The notes beneath the pieces are model-generated. The model made no database searches. It was not told the origin of the DNA and saw only the letters and a program-made list of their open reading frames with translations. 64,000 nucleotides of DNA from NCBI RefSeq assembly GCF_904849725.1, contig NC_058522.1:455702844-455766843 (forward strand), read 5' to 3'. Below are positions 1 to 11,242 of the stretch, one piece after another (the first letter of the stretch is position 1; the number at the start of each line of letters is the position of its first letter). Made by a program: the position numbers and the translations under genes. This DNA is from Hordeum vulgare subsp. vulgare. Lineage: Eukaryota > Streptophyta > Magnoliopsida > Poales > Poaceae.

Positions 1-949
1 CCCCTCCCACTTCGTGAGAGGGTTGCCCAACACAGCCTTATCCTCATAAGAACACACTTCTACCTCACACACATTTGCTCACACCAAATCTTAGATCCCA
101 AGAGCATTTGTGAGCCCCTTTGAGAGTTGTTCCAATCAAAAGATAGATCGTCTCCCTCTCCTCCTCTCAACCCAAGCTATTTGAGATTTGAGCAAGTTTT
201 GAGCATTCCCCGTGATCTTGTTACTCTTGGAGGTTGGAGACTCCTAGGCAGTAGGAGTTCTTCGGAGAGGAATCAATCCGTGTGATTACCCCCCGGAAAA
301 GTTTGTGAGGGTTTGGAAGCCACCTCAAAGGCTTACCACTAGTGGTTGAGAAACGCCTTCGTGGTGTTATCTCAAAGGGAGAATAGGGTGAGCCTTCGTG
401 GCGTTGGTGTGCCTTCGTGGTAACATGCACCTCTCTAACGGTGACTAGCTTCCCTCCAAGGAAGTGAACATCGGGATACATCTTTGTCTGAGTAACCTTG
501 GTTATCCTTAACCCTAACTCCTTACTTGTGGTTTACTTGTGTTACTTGAGCATACATACATTGCATATTGTTTGTGCTCATTATATCGTGTTGGCTATTT
601 CTTGTACAAGATAATCATTCAAGCATACCCTCTATATCCACACGTTCATACTTGCATCCTTTGATATATCGTGTGATATAGTGTGATCTAGTATCTTGTG
701 TTGTTCACCTACTTGTCGTGTGATATAGCTCAAGTAAGTTTGTGTAACTTACTTGTGCTTGTTAGTAACTGTATTGTGTCCATCTTGGTAGATCGTGTTG
801 TTGATACACGTTGCAGTGCCTAGTGCATTTAGGATTTGTGCTTGACAAGTACCCTCTTAGTTTATTTCCGCATTAGTTTCAAGCCAAATCCGAAGAAGTT
901 TTTAAATAGCCTATTCACCCCCCCTCTAGGCGTCATCGAGGTCTTTTCA
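1..949 (+). repeat. 5' LTR of element A, 3' portion
   Basis: Nearly identical to 7890-8839 of the downstream LTR, ending in ttttca directly before the primer-binding site. The window opens just after the TATA box position, so this piece holds the R/U5 part. Confidence 0.9.
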
Positions 950-951
950 AT

Positions 952-963
952 TGGTATCAGAGC
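952..963 (+). other. Primer-binding site of element A (initiator tRNA-Met type)
   Basis: tggtatcagagc lies two bases after the LTR end. It matches the complement of the plant initiator tRNA-Met 3' end used by most Copia elements, and B has the identical 12-mer at 26021. Confidence 0.9.
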
Positions 964-1005
964 TAGGTCTCTCTTTAATTAGGTTTCACGACCTAGAGAG
1001 TATCG

Positions 1006-3219
1006 ATGTCGACTATTGGATTAGTGCACAATGGCACCTTTGACTTTAATGGCACAAATTATACCCTATGGAGAATCCGTATGCTTCATCACTTTCGGGC
1101 CATGGGCCCAAATACTTTACGAATTGTTCTTGTAGGGATTGCCGACAAAAAGGATGATGCATCTTCATCTACTAATGAAATGTATCTTTATTGTGAGGCT
1201 TTTCTTGCCATTCATCGAACCATAAGTCCTGAAGTGTTTAAGTCTATCTCAACTTGCAAGTCAGCTCATGAAGTTTGGACTAAACTTGAAGATATATATG
1301 GTGGGTACAATCTTGATGAAGACGGTATTATGATGAAGGAGTTGGTGCATGAGCTCTTCACTCTTTTCGATCTTAAAGAGTCCACCACTACTTCCATATC
1401 CGATTGCTTGCACACCTCAACATCTTCAATCTCACAAGGTAATGACATGGTGAGTGAAGAAATATATGTTGATGAAAATGTCATAGCCTCTATGGACACG
1501 AGCATATCTAGCACCACACATAGTGTAAATTATTGTGCTGATAGGTCATGCATTTCACCTAACGATCCCTCGACAAATGTCTGTGGTGATATGCCTGCTT
1601 CCTCGTGTCCTCTTGATCAAAATATCTTGTTTCTCCCTAGTTGCTCTATGACTAATCATTTAGGGGAAATCAAGAAATATGAAGTACTTTTGACTAATGA
1701 AGAATCTGATTCACCAAAAGAATCATCATCAACTCCTCTAGTTCACATGTGCCTCATGGCAAGAGGTAATAATGAGGTATCATCTTCCCTGTGCAATAAC
1801 GATGATATTTGCGATGAGGATGATGATGATGACTTGACTGAAAATATCTATGTGATCAGTAAAATTCTTCATAAAGCTAAAAATAACGCTCTTCAAAGAT
1901 TCCAAGATGTTCTTGCTTACTTTGAAAATTGTAATGATTCACTTAATCATGAACAAGCTAAAAGTGAACAACTTGAACATGAACTTGAGAAGAGTCATCA
2001 AGCATGTAGAGACTTAAGATCTTCAAAAGGAGAGACTGAAGTTACTCATGATAAACTTAAAAAGGATTTTGAGATCCTTCTCCTTGAATGCAATAATGTC
2101 AAGGGAGAGCTCATCAAAACCTCTAAGATCTACGAGGAGCTTCAATCCACTCATGAGAAGTCTCTATTTTCTACTTACTCCTCTCATATTGTTGATGATA
2201 CTTGTACATCTAACTCTACCTCATTTGAAGTATCAACATTGAAGGAGAATATTGAGCTACGTGCTCAACTTGATTTACTAACTAGCAATTATGGGAAGTT
2301 GGGAGAAAACCATGTAATGCTCACAAGCTCTCATGCTGATCTTCTAACATCCTATAATGTGCAAAGGTTAGCTCATGAGGCTATCATCACCAAGGTAACA
2401 TCAAGTGAGCCTCATGTGGACAATGGCACTACTTCTAGTCAAAGTACTATATTTCCATGTGCTAGTCCTCGTAATTCGTCTACTCATAATATTGCTACCT
2501 CGTGTGATGAATTACTTTCCTTGCCTTGTTGCTCTAACATTGAAGCTTACACTTCCTCTAGTACTTGCATTAATACTAACCGTGCAGAGGAAATCGAAGA
2601 GCTCAAGGCCCAAGTCACTTCTTTGAAGAAAGGCTTGGAACAGTGTCATGAAGGGATGTCCACACTCAACAACGTCCTGTGTGAGCAAACATCTCCGAAT
2701 GACAAAAATGATGTTGGAGTAAACTCAAACAAGAACAAGAGGGGCCTAGAACAAGTCAAGAATTCGGCCAAAATCATTTTCTTCAAGTGCAAAGTTAAAG
2801 GGCACCATGTTAGATCTTGCCCTCTGAAGACGAAGTCTCAAAGTCACAAGCAACAAGGGAAGCGGCCACAAACTCAATCACATATTCAACTACAAGTTGA
2901 AGGAAGGCCTCTTCCCAATAAGACCCAAGCCAACACTCCCCGAGGTGAGAAATCAACTAGGAAGAAAGCAAAGGGTAGATGTTGCTACTTATGTCGTGAG
3001 AAGGGTCACGTCGCTTCGTCTTGCACAAGAGGTAACTTATCCAACCCAATCACTATTGATGATATCTATTCCCTTGGGAAGGATAAGGTTGGCAATGTGT
3101 TTGCCAAGTCTGTTGGTACTCAAAATGGTGTCAAGAAAAGAACCATTTGGGTTGCCAAGCCTATTGTGATTAACCTCTTAGGACCCAACGTAGTTGGGGA
3201 CCAACAAGTTCAAACTTGA
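1006..3219 (+). CDS. gag: Gag-like polyprotein of element A, intact
   Basis: This 737-codon ORF begins 43 bases after the primer site and has no stop or frameshift. The N-terminus (about residues 1-110, with NGTNYTLWRIRM) resembles the UBN2-type gag domain of Copia elements. Residues ~270-460 and ~560-600 are charged and heptad-like, so coiled coil is likely. Two zinc-knuckle positions follow. The second (660-673, CYLCREKGHVASSC) is a full CX2CX4HX4C. The first (592-605) has Phe in place of the first Cys. The C-terminus carries a TIWVAKP motif typical of the Sirevirus gag/pol border. Its role would be capsid formation and RNA packaging in cytoplasmic virus-like particles. No protease follows, so processing would need another element. 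The intact frame fits a young insertion or selection for packaging. Confidence 0.85.
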   Translation: MSTIGLVHNGTFDFNGTNYTLWRIRMLHHFRAMGPNTLRIVLVGIADKKDDASSSTNEMYLYCEAFLAIHRTISPEVFKSISTCKSAHEVWTKLEDIYGGYNLDEDGIMMKELVHELFTLFDLKESTTTSISDCLHTSTSSISQGNDMVSEEIYVDENVIASMDTSISSTTHSVNYCADRSCISPNDPSTNVCGDMPASSCPLDQNILFLPSCSMTNHLGEIKKYEVLLTNEESDSPKESSSTPLVHMCLMARGNNEVSSSLCNNDDICDEDDDDDLTENIYVISKILHKAKNNALQRFQDVLAYFENCNDSLNHEQAKSEQLEHELEKSHQACRDLRSSKGETEVTHDKLKKDFEILLLECNNVKGELIKTSKIYEELQSTHEKSLFSTYSSHIVDDTCTSNSTSFEVSTLKENIELRAQLDLLTSNYGKLGENHVMLTSSHADLLTSYNVQRLAHEAIITKVTSSEPHVDNGTTSSQSTIFPCASPRNSSTHNIATSCDELLSLPCCSNIEAYTSSSTCINTNRAEEIEELKAQVTSLKKGLEQCHEGMSTLNNVLCEQTSPNDKNDVGVNSNKNKRGLEQVKNSAKIIFFKCKVKGHHVRSCPLKTKSQSHKQQGKRPQTQSHIQLQVEGRPLPNKTQANTPRGEKSTRKKAKGRCCYLCREKGHVASSCTRGNLSNPITIDDIYSLGKDKVGNVFAKSVGTQNGVKKRTIWVAKPIVINLLGPNVVGDQQVQT

Positions 3220-6200
3220 TCAATAGGTGACTATGGAGGACATTAGAGACTTGGATACATAATGAAGAATTAAGGGGTCTTCATCATTCATATTATCTCA
3301 AGCCAAGTCATTTGGATTATCGAGTTTCTATCTTATATCCAATGTGCCTCCTTACGGTAACTTATACTTAAACTGTTTACATTGTTAGGTGCTTGCCCCT
3401 TTGCATGTTGTGGTTTTGTACCTTGCATGCGTTTGTATATGTTGTGCTTCCAACTTGCTTATCTTGAGTAATTGAGTATGTGTATGTTGGTTTCCATATC
3501 ATGTACATGTGAGTCTTGTATTGAGCCTTTTTGTGTCTTCTTTGTATTTTTGTTGGCTCTTGTGAGAGATTAATGGATTATCCCATTGTGGGGGAGTGAT
3601 GTGCTTTGCACACCTCACAATCCTATAAATGTGCATACATGGGGAATACCACTTAGTTTTGATATTTCAAGATTATCTAGTTTCTATGTGGTATGTCTTA
3701 CTCATGAGAAATTCAAATTCTATATGGTCCATTAAGTATCTCTTGTTGGTTTTAATTTTCCACTTGTTAATATTGATGGTTTATCACATTATGGGGGAGT
3801 AATATGCTATGTGCATATTACAAAACTAGAAAATGTGTACATTTGAGGTGTTGCCACTTAGTGTTGATATTGTAAATTATCTTGTTCCTAGGTGGCATGT
3901 TAGCTCTACAAGTGTCATTTGCTTGCGTTTTATGGGTAAAGATGATCTTGGATATATATTTGCGATTTACCAATTAGTATCACTTCCAAAATACTTCTTG
4001 TCCTTGACAATTGGTATTCCCATCATGTGACAGGAATTGCTAATCGTCTTTACATTGGATTTTGTGTTTCGTTTGTCTTCCTTGCCTCTTATGGATCTAT
4101 TTTAACATGTCTAGTGTTTTTATAGATATAGAGAAAGTGGTGATCCCATCGTGTGCATTTTGTATTTAAATGCAAATTCTATATAATGCACGTCCCTTGG
4201 GGGAGCTATCCTATTTTCTTTAGAACACTCTCTTTATTCACCCATCATAAAATCTTTTGATCCCCATCAAGTGTGTGGTGATGGGAGGCAAGTCTTGCTC
4301 TTTATGATGCTTTGTGCCATCATGAAAATTTGTCGAGGGCTTGGTTTGTTGGAACCTAGCTCTCTTTTGGAAATTAGATACCTCGTGTTTGTTTTCCTTC
4401 AATTGGTTTCTTGTTTCCTTTTATTTGGCATGTGTCAATGGATATCTCATTCCTTGAGGTATCTTTTAGTTGATATCCTTCAAGTGATATTTCTTTTTTT
4501 TTGTTTAGGATCTTATTATCACTTGATACCTTGTCTTTTGGTGACTTATCAACTTTGTGTTGAGTTGATTCTTGAGAGTCTTGAGCATGCATATCTACTA
4601 TATACAACTTCTTTTGCTTGCTTTCCTTCTTTGACCCAATATATAGGGGAAACTCCACCTTGTCATAAATTGGCTAAAGTGTGCATGAAATTCAAATTCA
4701 TATCTATATGCACATATGTATGTGGAGTTTGTCCTATGTATTGCTGGTTTTATAACTCTTTGGTCCCAATGAGTTTGGGCACCATTTTGTTTGTTTTTGC
4801 TGTTCCAGGAACAACTGGAGATGCATTGGATGCTAGGCTCACCTATAAGGAAGGTGTTGAGACCATGTGATTATTGGAGCCAAGTTAGGATGATCAAAGA
4901 ACAACTATCTACTACATCAATCCAATGTTGTCTCGGTAACAAGTATCCACTTCATGCATTCTTTTCTTGCAAAGGCCCCAACCTGTCTTTGCTTTTCCAG
5001 GTTGCATCATGGCATGAATCTCTTGATTCGTTCTTGTAGTACTTGTTTGCTTTCTCAAAGCATCCGAACGATGATGTCTTACTACTAGTTGGGATGTCTT
5101 TGATGTTCGTATGTTGGAAGTTCATATTGTACAATAAGAAAATATTAGGCCATGTGCTATGCTTCCAAGCAAAAGATCTCATTGATATATTTATGACTTC
5201 CTTTTTGATATCTAGTTTGTTCCTTCTTGTAACCATTTCGTGTGTACATCCTTCTTTGTGGATATATATCATCATGATTGTCTTCTACTTAGAATCTTTT
5301 ACACATGAGAGAAGTTACACCTCTAATTGATATCCTCTTTTCTTTCACGTCCATCGTTGCATTTCCTTTTTTAGTTTTTGGTGGCTTCGTGAAAGGATTT
5401 GTTTTGAGTGCGTATCTTATTTTCCTACATCTTGATGCACTCTTTGGCCATGAAGATTATTTTTCCTCATGCTTGTCTTGATGAGGGTTTTGCCATTTCA
5501 ATTAGTATCCCTCCTCTTGACAAGGTTCTTACTTCCTATCTTCACAATGGGTTGTCACAAGCGTTGGTTTTTATTTTGTTTATTAGTAAGCTTGTGAACC
5601 CATTCTCTAGTATGTGTGTGTGGGAATGATATGTATTGCACTTTTTATCTCATTTCATCAATACTATGTTGACGAGTAATGCTCATCCTTATCTTAGTCT
5701 TCTCAAGTGCTTTGCCATGACTCACACACATTACTTTGGTTGAGCCTATTCTCAAGTTGCTTCTTTTACATGTTGCTCAACCATTTGTTTTGTGAAATTG
5801 ATATGCTTATTGTCTCATCTATCTTCTTGCACTCGTTGTGTGTTTTTATAAATTCTGGGGGAGCAACGATCCTATTTTGTGCACCTGTATCAAATACAAA
5901 AATCTCGTATTAGTGCACAAATCATGGGGAGCTTCTCTAGTTTTTGATAAAACACTCTGTTGCCTTTATCATAATATCTTCTATTCATGTGGTCCGAAGG
6001 ACCATATGATTGTTTGTTCCATCTGGAATCTTTTGATTGCTTGCCTCTATCTTTGTATGTCTTTGTGGCATACGATCCTTTTATTTGCAATCTTTGGGTC
6101 CTCAATATAGTTTGTTTTCCTCCAACTACTTATCATCGTATTTGTGTATTTTTCTGCACTCATTTGCTGAGAAGTACACACTTTTTGGAGGACCACCTAC

Positions 6201-6413
6201 TATATTGGCTTTCTAAACTTTTCGTCCATTTTGGCAATCGATGCCAATGGGGGAGAAGTTTAGAGAGTTCATTTTGGATATGTTTAGAGGGTTTTGCTTT
6301 TATTGCGTAAGCATTTACATCTTGCACACATGCATTATTACCTTGTATGTGTGCGCTTGGTTATGCTTATTTCCTTATATAAACTCTATTGAAGTGGTTG
6401 TCTTCAATTACCA
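3220..6413 (+). other. Non-coding interior of element A (pol replaced or lost)
   Basis: About 3.2 kb between gag and the final polypurine tract holds no recognisable protease, integrase, RT or RNase H in any frame. Short hydrophobic ORFs here (for example 4271-4870) share no motif with known proteins. The sequence is T-rich on the + strand and punctuated by gggggag motifs. It is either strongly decayed pol or unrelated filler sequence that keeps the element at packageable length; I cannot tell which. Confidence 0.7.
3575..5940 (+). repeat. Degenerate repeats carrying multiple polypurine tracts (mPPT) in element A
   Basis: Purine tracts of the form tgggggag occur at about 3589, 3791, 4198, 5855 and 5924, and again near 6247 and 6414. 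The first two lie in diverged direct repeats of roughly 200 bp: ttatc, catt, tgggggagt and atgtgc-type words recur in order at 3575-3710 and 3778-3905. Multiple PPTs are a described feature of sireviruses. Confidence 0.6.
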
Positions 6414-6426
6414 AAATGGGGGAGAT
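6414..6426 (+). other. Polypurine tract of element A
   Basis: aaaatgggggagat abuts the TG that starts the 3' LTR. It would be the primer for plus-strand DNA synthesis. Confidence 0.8.
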
Positions 6427-7407
6427 TGTTAGAGCATATATCTCCATATGTGGTTTTGGTAATTGATGACAACTCCTATGGACTAATGGTTGCCTTAAGT
6501 TATATTTATAGGATTTGTCCATAGGCACTTCTTGAAGTCCATCTGTTGGGTTCAAGGAGTTTATATGATGACCAAGATGGTATTCAAGGTATTATCCAAA
6601 TAATGTTCATAGAGACACTAGGTTGATCAAGATCTCAAACAAAGAGTAAATCAAGATGATCAACACACAAAGCGTATAAGATGTACCGAGAGGGATCAAG
6701 TGATCCCATGGTATGGTAAGCATTGTCCATTACATGTTTGTGTACTAACCCATGGTCTTTGTGAGACTCCTATGTGGGGGTTAGGTGTGCTTCCATGGGC
6801 TTGCGTCAAAAGGAAGATCTCATACAACTCATGAAGGATGACGTCAAGTGGTGATCGTCATCAAGATTGTGGTGTGCAAGTTCAAGTGGATCAACACGAA
6901 TATATCACTGAAACTATTGTTAATGATCATGTGTTGATAAGGACAAGCTCATGTGCTAACAAGGACAAGATCAAGATAAGCATTCCTGAGCACTACATGC
7001 TTGATTCTTGTGGATGTTCACATGGTGGACAAATGAAGATGAATACATAAGCTAGGCTTTCCACATTGTGTATGGGAGAGCTGCTTGAAGACTTCATCAT
7101 GTATTTCTTTCAACTTGAGCCAAGAAGGAACAACAACATCAAGCTCAAGTGAAAGGGCTAACTCAAAGGTATCAGTTCCTTTGACGTTAGTGGTGCGGAT
7201 TGATGATCAGCGAATAAAAGTATACACTCAAGTATGGATCATCGGTACCCCTTTTATAATTCTTGAGTCTTTAGGGATCCCGCACTATTAAGAGGGGATC
7301 ACAGGTTTTATGATGAACTTGCTCAAACTAGATATCCACTGTTCTGCTCTTACCACATCTCCACTCCTCTGCTGTTATCAGAAAATAGGACCAATGCCTC
7401 GGACATC

Positions 7408-7740
7408 CGGCCTCCTCCGGACGTCCAAGGCCCGGACGTCCGACCAGCTTCGGAAATCCGGAACTATACACCAGAGAAACTTGAGTTCTATAACTCGGAT
7501 TTCCGGCTCCCTCCGGACATCCGAGCGCCGGACGTCCGACCAGCTTCGGAAATCCGGAGCCCTGCACCAGAAGAACATAAGCTCTATAACTCGGATTTCC
7601 GGCTCCCTCCGGACGTCCGAGGCCTGGACGTCCGTCCCCTTTCAGAAATCCGGAACCTCCCACCAGAAGAAGTTGAGTCGAATAACTCGGATTTCCGGTC
7701 TTCTCCGGACGTTCGGTCGCTGTTCAATTCACAATATTTT
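7408..7740 (+). repeat. Tandem ~96-bp palindrome-bearing repeats in the LTR of A
   Basis: About 3.5 units with a 96-bp period (anchor words at 7433, 7529 and 7625). Each carries cggacgtccg-like palindromes and a tccggaaatccgga-like word. The array ends upstream of the TATA box. It also produces an open frame of repeating peptide, which is not a gene. Confidence 0.85.
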
Positions 7741-7880
7741 CAGTGATATCTACAGGCCTCGGACGACCGACCCCTGTTGGATGTCCCACCCCTCGCGGAC
7801 GCTCGGACATCCGGAAACTATCGGACGTCCGGACCCTGTGTGACTTAAAGTGTCCCCAACGGCTGTTTTTCTATCCCCAC

Positions 7881-7888
7881 TATAAATA
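7881..7888 (+). promoter_or_regulatory. TATA box of the LTR of A
   Basis: tataaata lies ~50 bp downstream of the last palindrome (7820-7832). The sequence after it is what the window start repeats from the 5' LTR. Confidence 0.7.
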
Positions 7889-8839
7889 CCCCCTCCCACT
7901 TCGTGAGAGGGTTGCCCAACACAGCCTTATCCTCATAAGAACACACTTCTACCTCACACACATTTGCTCACACCAAATCTTAGATCCCAAGAGCATTTGT
8001 GAGCCCCTTTGAGAGTTGTTCCAATCAAAAGATAGATCGTCTCCCTCTCCTCCTCTCAACCCAAGCTATTTGAGATTTGAGCAAGTTTTGAGCATTCCCC
8101 GTGATCTTGTTACTCTTGGAGGTTGGAGACTCCTAGGCGGTAGGAGTTCTTCGGAGAGGAATGAATCCGTGTGATTACCCCCCCGGAAAAGTTTGTGAGG
8201 GTTTGGAAGCCACCTCAAAGGCTTACCACTAGTGGTTGAGAAACGCCTTCATGGTGTTATCTCGAAGGGAGAATAGGGCGAGCCTTCGTGGCGTTGGTGT
8301 GCCTTCGTGGTAACATCCACCTCTCTAACGGTGACTAGCTTCCCTCCAAGGAAGTGAACATCGGGATACATCTTCGTCTCAGTGACCTTGGTTATCCTTA
8401 ACCCTAACTCCTTACTTGTGGTTTACTTGTGTTACTTGAGCATACATACATTGCATATTGTTTGTGCTCATTATATTGTGTTGGCTATTTCTTGTACAGG
8501 ATTAATCATTGAAGCATACCCTCTATATCCACACATTCATACTTGCAACCTTTGATATATCGTGTGATATAGTGTGATCTAGTATCTTGTGTTGTTCACC
8601 TACTTGTCGTGTGATATAGCTCAAGTAAGTTTGTGTAACTTACTTGTGCTTGTTAGTAACTGTATTGTGTCCATCTTGGTAGATCGTGTTGTTGATACAC
8701 GTTGCAGTGCCTAGTGCATTTAGGATTTGTGCTTGACAAGTACCCTCTTAGTTTATTTCCGCATTAGTTTCAAGCCAAATCCGAAGAAGTTTTTAAATAG
8801 CCTATTCACCCCCCTCTAGGCGTCATCGAGGTCTTTTCA

Positions 8840-10372
8840 GTAGGTATGGTGTCTGTTTTGAGGAAGGCATATGGTGGGTTTGTGTACCGGCGAGAATTGC
8901 GCGGCACTAGAGAGGCTAGCAATGGTGGAAGGTGAAAGTGCATCTATACCATGGACTCACATTAGTCATGAAGAACTCACATACTTGTTGCGAAAGTTAT
9001 TATTAGTAATCGAAAAAAGTGCTAAACGCATACTCCTAGGGGAAGGGTTGGTAGGTGTTAACCATCGCGCGATCCCGACCTCAACACAAAGGATGACAAT
9101 CAATAGATAAATTATACTCCGACTTCCTAACATAGCGGTTCACCATACGTGCATGCTACGGGAATCACTAACTTCAACACAAGTATTTCTTGATTCACAA
9201 CACCCTACTAACATAGCTCTTAATATTACCAAATCCACGTCTCAAAACTAATTGAGAGGAATCAAGACTTCTCTTTCTACTCAATGCACATGAAGATGGA
9301 GGTTTTTTTATCCTCTTTGGATACCTATCACCTTTGGGACTACTTTCATAGCATAAGCCAACTACCAAGTCACGCACCGCCGTGCTCTAAAAGATCTAAG
9401 TGAAGCACATAGAGCAAAATCTCTAGATCAAAGGATATAAGTGAATCACGATGAGCATTCTAGCAAAATCACGATGAGTGCATGTCTCTCTCTAAAGGTG
9501 TGCAGCAAGGATGATTGTGACACAACAAAAATAAAAGACTCCTAAGATACAAGACGCTACAAGCAAAACACATATCATGTGGTGAATAAAAATATAGCTC
9601 CAAGTAATGTTACCGATGGATTGAAGACGAAAGAGGGGATGCCTTCCTGGGGCATCCCCAAGGTTAGGCTTTTTGGTGTCCTTGAATTTCGCTAGGGATG
9701 CCTTGGGCATCCCTAAGCTTGAGATCTTTCCACTCCTTATCTCTTTGTCCATGAGAGCATCACCCAAAACTTGAAAACTTCACAACACAAAACTTAAACA
9801 GAAACTCGTGATAACATTAGCACAAGAAAACAAACTACCACCACTTTAGGTACTGTAGAAATCTTGATTTCTATTTATATTGGTATTGGGCTACTGTATT
9901 CTCACTTTTCCATGGCTAGTACCCCCCGATACTATCCATAGTTTCATCAAAACAAGCAACCAACTCAACAAAAACAGAATCTTTCAAAAACAGACCAGTC
10001 TGTAGCAATTAGTATACTTCGTATACTTCTGGTACTTCAAAAATTCTGAAACATTACGAGTGCCTGGGCAAAAGGCATATGAACTAGCAGCAAAAAGAAT
10101 CAACTCAAAATCTCTTTCTTACTAAAAATTAAAAATCATCTCGGGAGCGAAAAGTTTTTGTCTTTTTCCAGCAGAATCAACTCAAAATCACAAAGACTAG
10201 TCATAAAGGTTTTGCTTGGCTCAAACACAAAAAGAAACACAAAAAACACAATCATAACAGAATTATGATGGTGTGGACGCAACATAACAGAAAGGAAAAG
10301 ATAAATTCATTGGGTTGCCTCCCAACAAGCGCTTTTGTTTAACGTCCTTAGCTAGGCATAAAAGCGATAGAA
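8840..10372 (-). other. 3' non-coding interior of element E
   Basis: No coding similarity is seen. It is collinear with about 40950-42513 of F, so it is a conserved non-coding part of this element family rather than random filler. Just after the protease stop, near 10311-10335, is the word ttgggttgcctcccaacaag, a small hairpin (ttggg/cccaa) also found after the protease of F and, partly, H. Confidence 0.65.
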
Positions 10373-11242
10373 TCACGTATCGTCGTCTTTGGTGCTCAAA
10401 CCATAAGTGGCCCTCATCATGGATTCATAAGGCAATCTTATTTTCTTTCTAGGAAAGTGTTCCATGCCCTTCTTTAAAGGAAATTGAAATCTAATATTCC
10501 CTTCCTTCATATCGATGATAGCACCGATAGTCCTTAGAAAAGGTCTACCAAGAATAATAGGGCATGTAGGATTGTAATCAATGTCAAGCACAATGAAATC
10601 CACGGGTACATAGTTCCTATTTGCAATAATAAGAACATCATTGATCCTTCCCATGGGTTTCTTGACAGTAGAATCCGCAAGATGCAAATTAAGAGAACAC
10701 TCTTCAAGCTCATTAAAACCCAAAACACCACATAAAGACTTTGGAATCGCGGAAACACTAGAACCCAAATCACACAAAGCATTGCATTCATAGTTTTTGA
10801 TTTTGATTTTGATAGTAGGTTCCCACTCATCATGAAGCTTTCTAGGGATAGAGACTTCCAATTCAAGTTTCTCTTCAAGAGATTTTATCATAGCTTCAAC
10901 GATATGATCGGTAAAGGCCTTGTTTTGGCTATAAGCGTGTGGAGAGTTTAGCATGAATTGCATCAAGGAAATGCATTCAATCAAGGATTAACTATCATAA
11001 TTAAATTCCTTGAAATCCAAAGTAGTAATTTCATTACTACTCAAAGTTTTAATATCTTCTACTCCACTTTCAATGCTTTTAGCATCAAGATAGATGGACT
11101 CCGAATCATTGGGGCGCTTTTCCACCAAAGTGGGTTCATATCCAGCCCCATCATCATTGGGTTTGACACAAGAAAACAAAGATTCAATGGGAGTCACACC
11201 AAGCACTTTAAGATCTTCGTGATTCTTATCACGAGAACACAC
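10373..11242 (-). pseudogene. Gag C-terminus and aspartic protease of element E, broken
   Basis: One reading frame with an in-frame stop at 10988-10990. The retropepsin-like domain is in the distal part: the active-site motif is DLGSSVSAIP, followed by the family's GRPFL motif and ending in TYGLSTKDDDT. It would cut gag into capsid and nucleocapsid parts. In autonomous Athila relatives (G in this window) the protease runs into reverse transcriptase, whereas here the frame ends right after the protease. F ends at the same place, so this looks like an inherited family end, not a local deletion. Confidence 0.8.

Larger units (their letters stand above)
1..8839 (+). mobile_element. Element A: Sirevirus-like Copia LTR element, gag only (left end outside window)
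   Basis: The last ~949 bases of the 5' LTR are at the window start and a complete 3' LTR lies at 6427-8839. Between them are an initiator-Met-type primer site, one long gag ORF and about 3.2 kb without pol. Repeated polypurine tracts and LTR palindromes are Sirevirus hallmarks. The right flank begins gtagg, the likely TSD; its partner is outside the window. The related element F has the matching empty site near 40952. A is inserted in the 3' non-coding part of minus-strand element E. The two LTRs differ at about 15 positions over the shared 950 bases, so the insertion is young. With no protease, integrase, RT or RNase H it must be mobilised in trans, if at all. Confidence 0.85.
6427..8839 (+). 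repeat. 3' LTR of element A (2413 bp)
   Basis: Starts tgttagagc after the purine tract and ends ttttca before the target sequence. From about 7257 onward it is recognisably homologous to the LTRs of element B (same 'ttcttgag..agggatcccgc' words, same palindromic array, same tail). The first ~830 bp are specific to A. Confidence 0.9.

Noticed and set aside
4271..4870. 199-codon hydrophobic ORF in A's interior, suggestive of a membrane protein
   Set aside because: T-rich + strand sequence gives hydrophobic codons in any frame. There is no motif or homologous frame in B, and it overlaps the mPPT repeats.
7310..7843. Long open frame encoding a repeated peptide (TSDQLRKSG-like units), also at 24714-25140 and 34868-35212
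   Set aside because: It is the 96-bp palindromic LTR array read in a frame divisible by three. It appears in LTRs on both strands, and no start or leader context supports translation.
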